DNA of 64,000 nucleotides from NCBI GenBank assembly GCA_054661495.1, contig BAAFSQ010000007.1, positions 28,670 to 92,669 of the forward strand, in the 5' to 3' direction. A program made the translations under genes and the position numbers. This document shows positions 1-10,874 of this stretch, one piece after another (position 1 is the first letter of the stretch; every line of letters starts with the position of its first letter). Source of the stretch: Zygophlyctis sp. KS116 (Eukaryota; Chytridiomycota). Below the pieces are notes generated by a model. The model searched no databases and was not told where the DNA came from. It worked only from the letters and a program-made list of their open reading frames with translations.

Positions 1-1
1 A

Positions 2-718
2 AACGATCATGATCATCCTTTGTTCATTATTGTTGCTGCTAAAAAGGTTGACATGTTATCAATGGCCTATGGAAAAGCTTCCATGCAATTTATTACTGAA
101 GCTACTGGAGTTAAAAGCTTTGGATACTTTTGGAAAAATATTCCAGTTGACAAGTGCATTGAAGCTTCTCCAGAATTTGTTGAATTGTTCAAGAAGCATT
201 GTTCAGTCATTGATTCTCTCGCCAACAAAAGTAGAAGAACTACGATTGAACTTTTTCTACGGGAAATAGTTGCTCAATTCCCAGATTTTATAATCGTTTA
301 CGACTATCGTATGACAATAGAGAATGAAGCAAAGAAAAGACGCTTGAATGGAAACTGTGATTACACCCTCTGCCATCGTGGCCAAAGATGCAGTCCTCAT
401 TTGGTCATAATGCAAACAGAAATGGCAAGCGTTGAATCTTTTTTGCAATGCAGTGCAGCATGTGCTTCTATTCGTTATCGTAGAACGGAAGCTGGATTGG
501 GCAATGTTGAAGTCTATGGCATTATTTCTTCAGGGTCTAATTGGAGGTTTATTATCATTCGTGAAAGTGGATATTTGAGTGTATCAATAGAATATCTATT
601 GAATATTCGAACATTCATCAAGGAAGAATTTGATTTAATCTACCGTCTTGTACACTATGTGGTGAAGCAAACTCATCTCAACAATCCTCGTATGACACCT
701 GCAGGTTCTCAAGTCTAA
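2..718 (+). CDS. Crinkler-like effector, 3' part, degenerate PD-(D/E)XK modules
   Basis: The reading frame is open from the left window edge, so the 5' part is missing; it stops at 716-718. The protein appears to hold the ends of two restriction-endonuclease-like modules of the kind found in Crinkler (CRN) effectors. Near the start, PLFIIVAAKK followed by a helix with an AxxQF-like pattern resembles the E-x-K strand and helix of the fold, with the catalytic Glu replaced by Ala. About 110 residues later a second module reads NGNCDYTLCHRG then SPHLVIMQTEM, where the expected E-x-K is Q-T-E. Both active sites therefore look dead. This is inference from motif layout; no full-length family alignment was possible. 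It could be a catalytically inactive effector or a decaying gene. No intron is needed in the visible part. Confidence 0.5.
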   Translation, partial: NDHDHPLFIIVAAKKVDMLSMAYGKASMQFITEATGVKSFGYFWKNIPVDKCIEASPEFVELFKKHCSVIDSLANKSRRTTIELFLREIVAQFPDFIIVYDYRMTIENEAKKRRLNGNCDYTLCHRGQRCSPHLVIMQTEMASVESFLQCSAACASIRYRRTEAGLGNVEVYGIISSGSNWRFIIIRESGYLSVSIEYLLNIRTFIKEEFDLIYRLVHYVVKQTHLNNPRMTPAGSQV

Positions 719-797
719 AAATAAATGATTTTCCTTGAATTTTTAGCTATCAAAACTTTTACAGCCAAATGGTTGGAGAGTGATTAAACCAGTTTTA

Positions 798-2117
798 TTA
801 ATTTAAAAATACTTCTACTAGTGCTCCACGTAATCCTGGATGTTTTATATCCCATTTTCTTCTAATATAACCTCCTACAACTTCCAGCAAAAGTGACATA
901 TGAAAATATCCCCAAACAAGAGTAATAGCATAAAAGAAATTTGCGTTTCCTGAACTTGCATAAATCCACAAGTGAAAGAAAAGAGGTCCCAATATTGAAG
1001 CATATAGGAGTGCATTTGTTAAAACAAAGGAGCTAGTAGCATAATTAATAGCTTCTGGAAATAATGATAGTAAAGCTAAAGACAAACTTGTATCTGAAAG
1101 AGAAGGATAAGACTTGAATATAGCCAACATGGAGCACAAGATATATACTGTAAAAAGATAATCGCCCCTATAAATTTAAATTTTAAACTTTACCTAAATT
1201 TCAAACTTATTGGCATTACAAAAATCACAACCAAGAATTGAAACAAGCATACGAAAAAAATCCGAAAAGTATTAAACACTTGTATGAAAAAATACCACCA
1301 AAGTCCAATATTCGGACTAAGATCTGAAGCCAAAATTTGTACTTTATAAGTAGAATTCAGCCAATTCCATGATTCAACTTGTGCAGTAGATAGTACCAGT
1401 AAACACGCACTACAAAAAGCGAAAACCAGGAATCCAGTAAACATTTCCTTCTTGCTTTTACAAGCGTACATCAGTGTTGCAGGAAGTAATAAAATTGGAT
1501 ATAATCCCAGGTAGGAAGCTATTGAGAGAAATGACATACTGGCCTTTAGATTTCCTAATTTATCAACTTGAAAAATGTATATTACGATTTGTAGCCATAT
1601 ATATAGAACTTAAAACAAATACATTACATAATATTCCCAAAGACTTGCCAGAGCAAGCCATGATCGAATAAGGATTCAGCAAATAGATCCAAGAAACCCA
1701 TTCCGGGTCCAAGTGTGTTTTCATTGGAATTGTTTCATCGACTGATTCTTCACTGTCATCAATTGTCCAAATTTCCTCTGGCAGAGAGTTTTTAAAAGAT
1801 GCTAAATTATAAAGAATAGCAGCGATAATAATATCCAAACCAATAAAGACACTGGGCAAGGCCCATTCTGGAATAAACGAAAACAATAAAATTAACAGTG
1901 GAGGTTGAGTACATACATCTCCATTATACACATCTAGTCCCTTGTTCCACAGGAAAATGCATTCTTGCACTGGCGTTTAATAAATTAATAAAATACATTT
2001 AGTAAACGATGTGAACGGTGTAGATATCTCAAGCCTCTTTTGGAGCATCTGGGATCCTAATGTGCGAAGAAAGACTAGAAGGAGCAAGACGCTAGACTTT
2101 TGCTGTTTATTAATCAT
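798..2117 (-). CDS. GAB1: GPI transamidase subunit PIG-U/Gab1
   Basis: Subunit of the ER-membrane complex that attaches preformed GPI anchors to proteins. Four exons: 2117-1997, 1969-1586, 1554-1194 and 1167-798, separated by 27-, 31- and 26-nt introns. The spliced product is 411 residues, close to the usual family size. Family landmarks seen: LQKRLEISTPFTSFTK near the N terminus, GLDVYNGDVCTQPPLL, and a long run of hydrophobic segments consistent with a polytopic membrane protein, including VSWIYLLNPYSIMACSGKS. The start was chosen because exon 1 restores the conserved N-terminal region; without splicing the frame begins only at a non-ATG codon. The gene lies 17 bp downstream of the HECT ligase gene on the same strand. 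The window also encodes a candidate GPI-anchored peroxidase. Confidence 0.9.
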
Positions 2118-2134
2118 TCTTGTAAAGGTAAATT

Positions 2135-4977
2135 TTACGATAATTCAAATCCAGACGCCGATTGAATTGAATACAATAATTTCCCCTTCAACAGCTCCAA
2201 ATCTCTATACTCTGGTAACTTTAACAAATTGACACATGTAGATGCAGTCGGTAAACGGTCTACTTCATAGCCACCAGAACGTATACACATTAGTGGTCTA
2301 AGTTCTCCAAATCCCAATAATGGCGGACGAGGACAAGATGTGATAAATTTAATCAATCCTTGTATGTGAGCCTCTGAAAATGATTCTACAACTTGCCAGA
2401 ATAATATTATTGTCGGGTGATTGGCGTGATAGTCACCAGCATATTTAACATTTGCTTTAAGATCAGACAAATCTATAGGAATTTGAGAGCCACCAAGTAA
2501 CATTGATAAATCTTTTTGATTAAACATTCTGATCCAAAGTGGCTAATGATTAAAAAAATTATATTTTACATCAATCAGGTCTTGTAGTCCGCGAAAGAAT
2601 GCTTCACATTGTTTTCGAATTTGTACATTTACTTTATAATGTGCTGTAAGATATATATATTGTATGCGATTTTCATTAGTAACAGGAATAATAGATCCAT
2701 TAGGAATCAAGTCAATACTTTTACTGATTCCAAATTCTTCAATACTGATTGTAAAATTTAGAGCAAGGTCCTTTTCTACATCTCCTGTATAATTTTTTAG
2801 AAATATTAATCCATGATAAAGTTCTGGATCTAAAGAAGGTAAGTCATCCAAGAATCCTTGCTTTCCAATCCATTTCGCCAAGAAGAAATCTGCAAAAGAT
2901 ACGTCAACCAAGACTCCTTCATACAGGGCTTTGCCAATGATTCGTCCCAAGAATGAGAAATGAGACAATTGCTGATCTATTTTCAGTTTTATTATTAGAA
3001 ATTACCACTGGTAGCGTAAGAATGTGGGCAGGGATATAGCAACTGATCTTTTGTAGCGAAAAATAATCCATAATTTGGATTAAATGCTTGTAAAGATAAT
3101 GCAGTCAAAAATTCTTTAAAAACTCCACCGCCATCTATGCCTGCCTCTGGAAGTCCATGTTCTGAAATAAATGAAATAGCAATTTTTCCTTTCAATTTTG
3201 GACCAAGAGCATTCAAATGAGCAAAACCATCTTCAAATATTGAGGATCGATGAACTGTAATACGAGCTTCAGGGTGAACATATGAAGCATCCAAGTTATT
3301 CGCGCTGCGATCCTCTGCAATAAAAGCACGAAACAGTTTCACTCTTAGTTCAAAAGGAATCACAAAAGGGATCACTCTTAAAACATTTTTAGATCTGATA
3401 ATCCTTTCCTGGTGGTAAGAATAATTCTTATCTTCCCAGTTAGGAGCAGGAGATAGTAATGGCTGTGTAAATGTTACTAGTAGAGATTCAGAAGAGATAT
3501 GCCAATGATTAAGAGGACAAAAAGATTTCCTTGAATCTCTAGTATATATATGCCTACAAAGTTCAGCAACTCTTTCTGCTAGATCATTTGGAGATTCAAC
3601 AAAATTCGATAATCGAAAAGTTTCCCATTTGAAATCAGTCCAAAGAAACCAAAATGCTACATTCTTTAATATTCTAGACAAGGACACGAGTTCTTTTGTT
3701 TGAATAGAATTTTTTGGTCCATAAAATTCATCATCATCCATTGTAAATAGACTCAAAGAATATACATTTCCTAGAAGAATTAAAACAACCCAATCATTTT
3801 CAAATTCTTTACCTAGAATTTTAAATTTAAAAAGTAATTTACTCGTAATCAATTCTAAATCCAACGTTTCCAAGTCTAAAAGACCCCATAATTTCCCTTG
3901 CCTAAATATTTTAAACAAGTTTGACACAAAATTCCTAGTTTTAAACAGTAATAAATGACAAATCTGATTCTTTTTAGAGGGCCAATACTTTAAAATCAAT
4001 ACTAAAAGTCTAGAAACAGACAAGATATCAAATTGAAGAATTATTTTTTCCAGTATATTAGATTGAAAAAGATTTTCCATGACTGAATCTAAAAAAACAT
4101 ATTCATGTCTTATACTTTGAGCCTGATCATCCTTCATCCCCAAATAATGAAAATAATTTACTGGTAAACCCAATATTAACATTTCTAGAGTATTATTAGA
4201 GACTAATCTAAAATCCTGTAAAATCCCATTTATACAATTCCCAATACACCAAATCCTCCCATTTTCCTCTAAATCTAAAAATTCCAATTCTCTTAAAAGT
4301 TTTGAAAATCCCATTTTATCAATATATTCCCAATGATTTAAAACCTCTTCTCTCGACCAAAAGACCTTTATAATCTCTAAACTAAATTTAATCTTGTCCT
4401 TGTCATTTAGAAATACGAGTGGCATTTTTAAAATTTCTAAATCATCTCTAAAATCCTTAAAAACACCCAGTTCCAACAAAAACATTGTAATTTCTTGCAC
4501 GTATTGACTATATTCCTCTTGACTCCCATCTTTAAACATCTGTAAATACAATCCCTTTAAAAGTTCCTTTAAATTTATAGATTTTGAGAAATTCCTTAAT
4601 AATTTAGATAGTATTCTAACCCAAGAAAACGTAGAATCTCTTTTAATTCCTAATTTCCAATGAGTAGTAGACTTTATAATCCAATCTTTAGCCTTTTCCA
4701 AGTCTAAATTTGGATTATAAAACCAAGCTAATTCCCTTGTAGCTCCAACATAATCCCTTAAATCCCAAGATTTCCTTAATTCCTTCTTGTACTCTAATTT
4801 CAATACTTTTTTCTGAATCCAATTCTTTAGTAAAACACTAGATTTTTCCAAATTCTTTTCTAGAGTTCTAACAGCTCTAGATTCTCTCTTATCCTTTAGA
4901 AACTGAGACTTTGATACTGCCAGAGATGTTCCTCTTAAAGAAACTGTCCTTTTTGGTTTAAATTCTCCATTAAACAT
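2135..4977 (-). CDS. HUL5: HECT E3 ubiquitin ligase, Hul5/UBE3C type
   Basis: Proteasome-associated HECT ligase that extends ubiquitin chains. Exons 4977-3006, 2976-2570 and 2542-2135, with 29- and 27-nt introns; 928 residues. The N terminus (MFNGEFKPKRTVSLRG) matches the start characteristic of UBE3C/Hul5, followed by a basic, IQ-like helix. The C-terminal third is the HECT domain: GLPEAGIDGGGVFKEFL, FLGRIIGKALYEG, TSCPRPPLLGF, and the catalytic cysteine in LPTASTCVNLLKLPEY about 30 residues before the C-terminal GFELS. The middle (about 500 residues) is poorly conserved and rich in Leu, Lys and Phe. The start ATG is the first in frame and is supported by the conserved N terminus. It is transcribed divergently from DBP9. 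Confidence 0.93.
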
Positions 4978-5299
4978 ATCTTGCAGCAGTATTCCTATAC
5001 TTTCTTTACCTAGTCTAATTGACTTATTCTCTACTCATTCCTCACTTACTACACAATTACTACACTTACTCTCGTGTAATCTCATTAAGTAATCTCATTT
5101 AAGTAATCTCTGGAATTTATTTATAATTTTTTTAATAATCAATATTCAACAATCATGAAAGAATCCGAATAGTAAATAACACTAGGTTCTAGGTCGTCTT
5201 GTTTATTCTTATTAGCGAATAAAAATTTATTTACTGGTGAATAAAAATTTGTTTGGCGGTGAGCGGTGAGAAGAATAAAAAAAACTAAAATTTAGAAAA
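4978..5299. promoter_or_regulatory. divergent intergenic region with short repeats
   Basis: This 322-bp stretch separates the divergent HUL5 and DBP9 starts and should carry both promoters. It holds a short tandem array (about 5076-5110) built on AGTAATCTCATT, and a direct repeat of GAATAAAAATTT at about 5216 and 5239. No RNA gene or coding potential was recognised. The regulatory role is inferred from position only. Confidence 0.4.
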
Positions 5300-6962
5300 A
5301 TGAATTTAGATTTAGAAAATGAATCTTTAGACCGCTCTACACAAAAGTCTTGTCTTCAATTCAAGGATATGGATCTAGACTATAGACTCTTGAAAGCAAT
5401 CCAGGATTTGAATTTCTCTAATCCAACTTTAATTCAAGAAACTGCAATTCCTCTTGCGCTTCAAGGAAAAGATATTTTAGCAAAGGCAAAGACTGGATCA
5501 GGCAAGACAATGGCTTATTTATTACCAATCTTACAGAAAATTATTCTAAATTCAGACTCTAAATCTATAATACTAGTTCCTACAAAGGAATTGGCAAATC
5601 AGGTGTTTCAAGTGTCTGAACAGTTACTAAAGTATTTTACTCTAGACTCTAAAATTACTGTTTTGAATTTTAGTCAGTTTACAGAATCTGTGTCAGACTC
5701 TGAAGTGGAAGACGCTCATATTCTTTTAGGGACTCCATCAAGGATAAAATCTATACTATCAAAAATAGATTTACAAAATTTTACTAGTCTTGCAATTGAT
5801 GAAGCGGATTTAATTACTTGTTTTGGGTATTATAAGGATTTACAAGATATTTTAGAAAAATTACCAAAAATTTATCAGACTTGGTTAATGAGCGCTACAC
5901 TTGCACCAGATGTAATGGAATTAAAGAAATTAGTATTGAAAAATCCTGCAGTTATACAATTACAAGAAGAAGAGTCTAATATTACTCAATTTATGATAAT
6001 GACTAGTGAATTGGATAAATTCTTAATTTTATATTTCTTGTTAAAATTAAGAGTTTCTCCAATTGGAAATGGGAAAATACTGGTTTTTGTAAACTCTATA
6101 GAAAGATGTTATAAATTAAAATTATTTTTAGAGCAATTTGGGATAAAGGCATGTACTCTAAATTCAGAATTACCGGCTGGATCTAGATTTCATATTGTAC
6201 AAGAGTTTAATAGGGGGATTTATGATTTTTTAATTGCAACTGATGAATCAAATGAAACTGGAAACAAGGTTGACTCAAAGGATTTGGAATATGGAGTTTA
6301 CAGAGGAATTGATTTTAAAAATGTTAAATCTGTTATTAATTTTGATTTACCAAAATCTAGTAAATCTTATGCTCATAGAATTGGTAGAACTGGACGTGGA
6401 AATGATAAAGGATATTCCCTAACTTTTTATGTACAAGGTTCACCTGTCATAAATTCTAAAAAAGATTCTAAAAAACTATTACAAGATAAAGTTTTTTCAA
6501 AGATTCAAAAAATTCAAAAAGGTATTTTTTTTCTCAACTTACAAGAATAGAGAATGGGAATAAGATTTCTGAATTTAAATTTGATATGACTCAAGTAGAT
6601 GCATTTAGATATAGAATAGAAGATGCTTTAAGAGCAGTCACTGGTGCTAATGTTCGAGATGCACATTTAAAAGATATAAAGCATGAAATTTTAAATTCTG
6701 AAAAATTAAAGGTATTTTTTAAATTATGTAATACAAGTCTCATTTTGAAAATCGCCCAAAGGATCTTGAAGCACTCAGACATGACAAATTTATTCATCCA
6801 TCTCGCATTCAGCATCAATTAAAGCATATTCCAGATTATTTGCTTCCTAAAAGATCGTCAATGGAATATTCTGGATTTGTTCCATTTTCTAAAAACAAGC
6901 GCCCAGAGTATAGGAAAAAGGGTAGTTTGAAGCGCAAAAGGGATCCCTTAAAGAATTTTTAA
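5300..6962 (+). CDS. DBP9: DEAD-box RNA helicase Dbp9/DDX56
   Basis: Nucleolar ATP-dependent RNA helicase of the Dbp9 subfamily, required for large ribosomal subunit assembly. Exons 5300-6521, 6551-6711 and 6738-6962, with introns of 29 and 26 nt, the second ending in AAG. Visible motifs: Q motif region NPTLIQETAIPLAL, Walker A AKAKTGSGKT, DEAD variant DEAD in LAIDEADLI, SAT motif MSATL, and motif VI HRIGRTGRG. The Dbp9-specific C-terminal part follows: FDMTQVDAFRYRIEDALR, HFENRPKDLEALRHDK and HIPDYLLP, then a basic tail. Splicing is needed to connect these blocks, and the joined frames align without gaps to the subfamily. The ATG at 5300 is the first in frame. Confidence 0.93.
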
Positions 6963-7080
6963 GTCATTTAATCATATCATTTGAGTGCAAATTTTCCCTT
7001 GTCTAATTTGAAGTCGAATCAGGACAACTCTCACTCTGTGATGGGTGATACATCGGGCAGGTGTCGGTTCGCGTTTGCAA

Positions 7081-8624
7081 ATGTCAAAATCAACGATAAA
7101 ATCTTGTTTGGCTGATATCGGAGTGGATACTTCTCTTTTACAGACTCTTACCAAAATCGAGGATGAGTTTGCATTCATAAAGAAGAGTTATTTTAAGAAA
7201 ATTATTCTAGTGCATCCAGATAAAGGTATTTTTCATGTCTGACACTAGGTGGAGATTCTGCTGTTTTTAGAAAAGTGAATGAAGCGTTTGAAGCATTAAG
7301 AGAAATGTTTGAAAAGAAAACTATTTCCTCTTTTGCATCATCTCTAGGGAAAAAAGCAGACGTTAAAGCCGCTAATCTTGAACGATCTTGGGATTACTAT
7401 AACGATGCATTCGATGTTTCTCTTCCAATTTACAAGGTTGAATTGGCTAAATCCTCGAGATCTAAATGCACGCAAAAAACGAAATCTGCGAAAAAGTGTA
7501 CCAGGGAAGAAATTGAAAAAGGAGATGTTAGAATAGGATCAATTGATTTAGAAAGTGGATCGTATGCTAGATGGGTACATTTGATGTGTTGGAGAGTTCC
7601 ATCGAGAATTTGGCTTGGACTTCCAAATCCTGATGTTTGCCTGGACACAGCTAGTTTTGAAGAAGCACTCTCATCAATGAATGAAGTTTTATTTACAGGA
7701 TTTGATTTACTTTCTCCTTTTGACAAATTAAGAATTGTTAATCATGTCATGGATAAAAGTCATTGGGCAAAATTAAGACATAGATCTGGACCAAGTGTAA
7801 TTGAAGATACAAAAGTTTCAAATGACATTATAAAACAAGAAACTGAAATCAAGGGTGAATTAGAACAGCCTTTTAAAGATTCAATTCCTTCTAATCAATT
7901 GGTTCCTTTAAAACAAGAATTAGAATCTGTAAAATCCTTTAGTATGCCAGTTAAAACCCAAGCTAATGAAAACTATCTAGCTGGAAAAACAATTGTTGTT
8001 ACTGGAGTATTTCCCGGTATTTATTTTTGTAAATATTTCTAAATTATAGAAGTTGGAGGTGGAGCAGGACTTAATCTAGGAAAAGATAAAGTTAAATCCA
8101 TGATTTCTAATTTTGGTGGACGTATAACTTCATCAATTTCTGGAAAAACAGATTTTTTAGTAGTTGGAAAAGAACCTGGATTTTCCAAAGTTTCTAAAGC
8201 TAGGACTCAACCTAAATGTCAATTATTATCTCTTGATCAGTTAAAAAACTCTATTGAAAGTGGTAAATCAGAATCTTTGGAAAATATTCCACCCTTATTG
8301 GTAGATTCTTTTTCTTCTGGATACTATGGAACTTCTACTCTTGCACTTGAAGCATCAAGTCGAGAATTAGAAATTGCTAGAGGACTTGCAGAACCTCCTT
8401 TACAGATTTTACCAGGAAAGAAAACCGGTGAATCGTCTGCCCTTGTTAAGAAGCCAAAAACTTCTAAAGCAAAGACTTCTAAGCCAAAGACTGCTAAAGC
8501 AAAGGCTACTAAAGCTCCAAAAGTAAAGGCTGATAATATTTCTAGTGATATAGTGATAGTGTCAACGAAACGCAAGGTTCAACCAGATGCCAAGCCTTTG
8601 CGCAAGTCTTTGAGAAAAAAGTAA
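7081..8624 (+). CDS. J-domain + PARP-type zinc finger + BRCT protein
   Basis: Predicted nuclear DNA-damage-related protein of 495 residues. Exons 7081-7225, 7249-8016 and 8050-8624; introns 23 and 33 nt. Order of domains: an N-terminal J-like domain (residues about 20-85) with the diagnostic HPD at 45-47; a PARP-type zinc-finger-like segment (about 125-190) with KKCTREEIEKGDVRIGS and the H-x2-C pair in WVHLMCW; a BRCT domain (about 295-385) with GKTIVVTG, GGRITSSISGKTDFLVVG and a C-terminal helix; and a Lys/Ala/Pro-rich basic tail of repeated KTSK/KTAK units. In the zinc finger the first Cys of the usual CxxC is Ala, so metal binding may be altered. Start: the first ATG of the frame at 7081. 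Its stop is only 3 bp from the next start. Exact orthology is unknown. Confidence 0.75.
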
Positions 8625-8627
8625 AAA

Positions 8628-9984
8628 ATGGAAGATATCATCTCTACGTTTGTAGAAATTTCTGGGATGGAAAGAGATGAAGCTGTACAATTTCTTTCAA
8701 GTAAAAATTGGGATTTGGAACTTTCTATTAATGAGTTTTTGACTAAAAATGAGAAAACACAAGAGAATTCAGTTTTAAGTGAAAAGTCAATGCCCAGACA
8801 AACTCCAAAGGACTCGACCAGGGAACAGCCGTCGGAAAGGCCAAACTTGTCGTTTCTGCATCTAATCAAACGAGGAATGGACTCGCTTCTGTGGATTTTG
8901 AAATGGACGCTGACACTTTTATTGGGAAAATATGAAATTAAGAGAATTTCTGGAGAGGAATTAGTTCAAACATTTCAAAGGAATTTTGGATCAAATCATC
9001 CAGAATTCTTTCGAGGGACTTATTCACAGGCACTGGAAAAAGGTAAACGAGAGACACGATGGGTTCTTATCGCTCTCTACGTTCCAGATCATCCAGGGAA
9101 TAAAGAATTCTGTAAAAATATTATAAATTCTACTCATTTATCTGCATTTATACGACAGAAAAATGGGATTTTTTGGATGGGAGATACAAGAACAGAACAA
9201 GGTTTACAAGGTATTTTTATTATAAATATATGATAGTTTTACAAGTGCTTTCTGTTACAAAACATCCTTTTCTAGCTGTTGTAGGACCACAAAATTCTAA
9301 AATGGTGGTTTTTGATAGGATTCAAGGTATCTTTTAATATTAAAAAAGATTTAGGGGATTTTTCTATCCAAGAAACTATATATAGGCTTTCTCAGATTAT
9401 TACAAGAATAGAACCATTTTTACAGGGTGTAATAGAAGAACGGTAATTTTAAAAACTTTTAAAAATTAAGAAATACAAGACAAGTTGATAGGTCAATAAG
9501 AGAACAGCAAGATGAGGCTTATCAGGCATCTTTAAAAGCAGATCAGGAAAAAGATAGAATTGCTAAATTACAAAAGGAAGAAAAGGAAAAGGAAGAGAGG
9601 ATTGCATTAGAAGTGGAAAATAAAAAACTTCAAAAAATAGAGGTATTCACAAAACAAATAGTAAATTTCAAGGAAAAAAAGAAAAGAAAACAAGAATTGA
9701 TACACAATCTTCCTCAAGAGCCAGAGGATTCAAAAGATAATATTACAAAATTAAGTATAAGATTACCTTCGGGAATACGTATTATTCGTAGATTTCAAGT
9801 TTCGAGTACAATCCGATCCGTGTATGAATTTGTGGAAACTCTTGAATTAGAACCTCTCACTATTGAATCTGATTTTTTATTGGTAAAAACTTTTCCTAGA
9901 GTTGTTTTACAAGATTTAGATTCAACTTTAGAATCTGTTGGACTTTTACCAACTGGTAGTTTGATTGTTGAAGAAAAGCTTTAA
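8628..9984 (+). CDS. UBX-domain ER-associated degradation factor, FAF2/Ubx2-like
   Basis: Likely recruits the Cdc48/p97 ATPase to the ER membrane or lipid droplets. Exons 8628-9210, 9237-9326, 9355-9442 and 9471-9984; introns 26, 28 and 28 nt, the last ending in AAG; 424 residues. The protein starts with a UBA-like domain (first 45 residues), then a hydrophobic hairpin (SLLWILKWTLTLLLGKY, about residues 85-101), a UAS thioredoxin-like domain with HPFLAVV, a charged coiled coil containing REQQDEAYQASLKADQEK (strongly FAF2-like), and a C-terminal UBX domain. Other splice choices exist for introns 1 and 3 (ACAAG acceptors), but the chosen ones preserve the alignment length to FAF2. It is 3 bp downstream of the previous gene. 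Confidence 0.85.
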
Positions 9985-10002
9985 TTCTTTTTAAATTTAT
10001 TT

Positions 10003-10841
10003 TTATATTTTACTGAAATTAGAACCGTGTCTTTCACTTCCCATTAAAGATGTACTAGGAACTCTTTCAATATATCCCCAGAAATCTAAACAACTTAATC
10101 TCCTTCCTAAACTTTCTGAAGATCTGGGTAGTCCCATTATCCCATTTTCCCTATATTTTAAAATTTCAAAATCTACTTTAACAATTCTTGAACCCATATT
10201 TTCTGAGATTCATTCCCCCAAGCCGAAATTAAATCCCACCAATCATAGACTCTCATATCACTAACAATCCATCTTTTCCCTGGGCAGAACTTTCTAAAAC
10301 TAGCTACAACAGCGATTGCCACATCCTTTCCATGAATCAAATGCAGTGAAGTTTTTGATGATAGATCCTTCTTACTAGGAGCGATCCGTCCTATCCAACC
10401 TCTGGGATCTCTTTGATCATCCCATAGCCCGGCCAGATGTAAAATTGAACCACCATATCTTAAAATTATTTCTTCTGTCATAATTCTTATAGGATCAGAA
10501 TTCATATCTAATGGGGAATTACTATTTGCCCATTCATTAGCAGATCCAAATGGACGTGTAGACCCCAACAATATTAATTTGGGTTTGTTATCATGCGATT
10601 TTGAATACAATTGTAAGAAGGCGTTTGTCATTTCTACCGATTGAAAAGGAAAGGTGATCGCTAGATAATCGGTTGCAGGTAATCGTTTAAACGGCATGAG
10701 ATCTTTTGGATCAACAAAATTAAATTCAATCGTTGAGTTTCTTCCATCTCTTGTTGTAGTAAATACATGATCAAAAGATTCTAAAGCAAGGGATTCTATA
10801 TAAGTTCCAGCCCATCCTTTTCCAATGATTAGCAGTGACAT
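10003..10841 (-). CDS. NAD(P)-binding Rossmann-fold protein, unknown substrate
   Basis: Short extended-SDR-like protein of 270 residues; exons 10841-10177 and 10150-10003, with a 26-nt intron. The N terminus [13 protein letters not shown] is a dinucleotide-binding GxGxxG loop. Later strands ([22 protein letters not shown]) and an Arg/Gly-rich segment resemble epimerase-like proteins found in fungi, but no YxxxK catalytic pair was recognised, so catalysis is uncertain. An alternative 32-nt intron would remove two residues at the junction; the GTA-starting one is preferred. It converges with the UBX gene (18 bp between stops) and diverges from DUS3 with 33 bp between start codons, so the two share a tiny bidirectional promoter. 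Confidence 0.7.
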
Positions 10842-10874
10842 GACGGTCCGCAGCTCACCCAGCCCGAGTTAAAA

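Noticed and set aside
9211-9245. 35-nt intron ending ACAAG in the UBX gene
   Set aside because: The 26-nt choice ending ATAG is in frame and gives the exact spacing found in FAF2.
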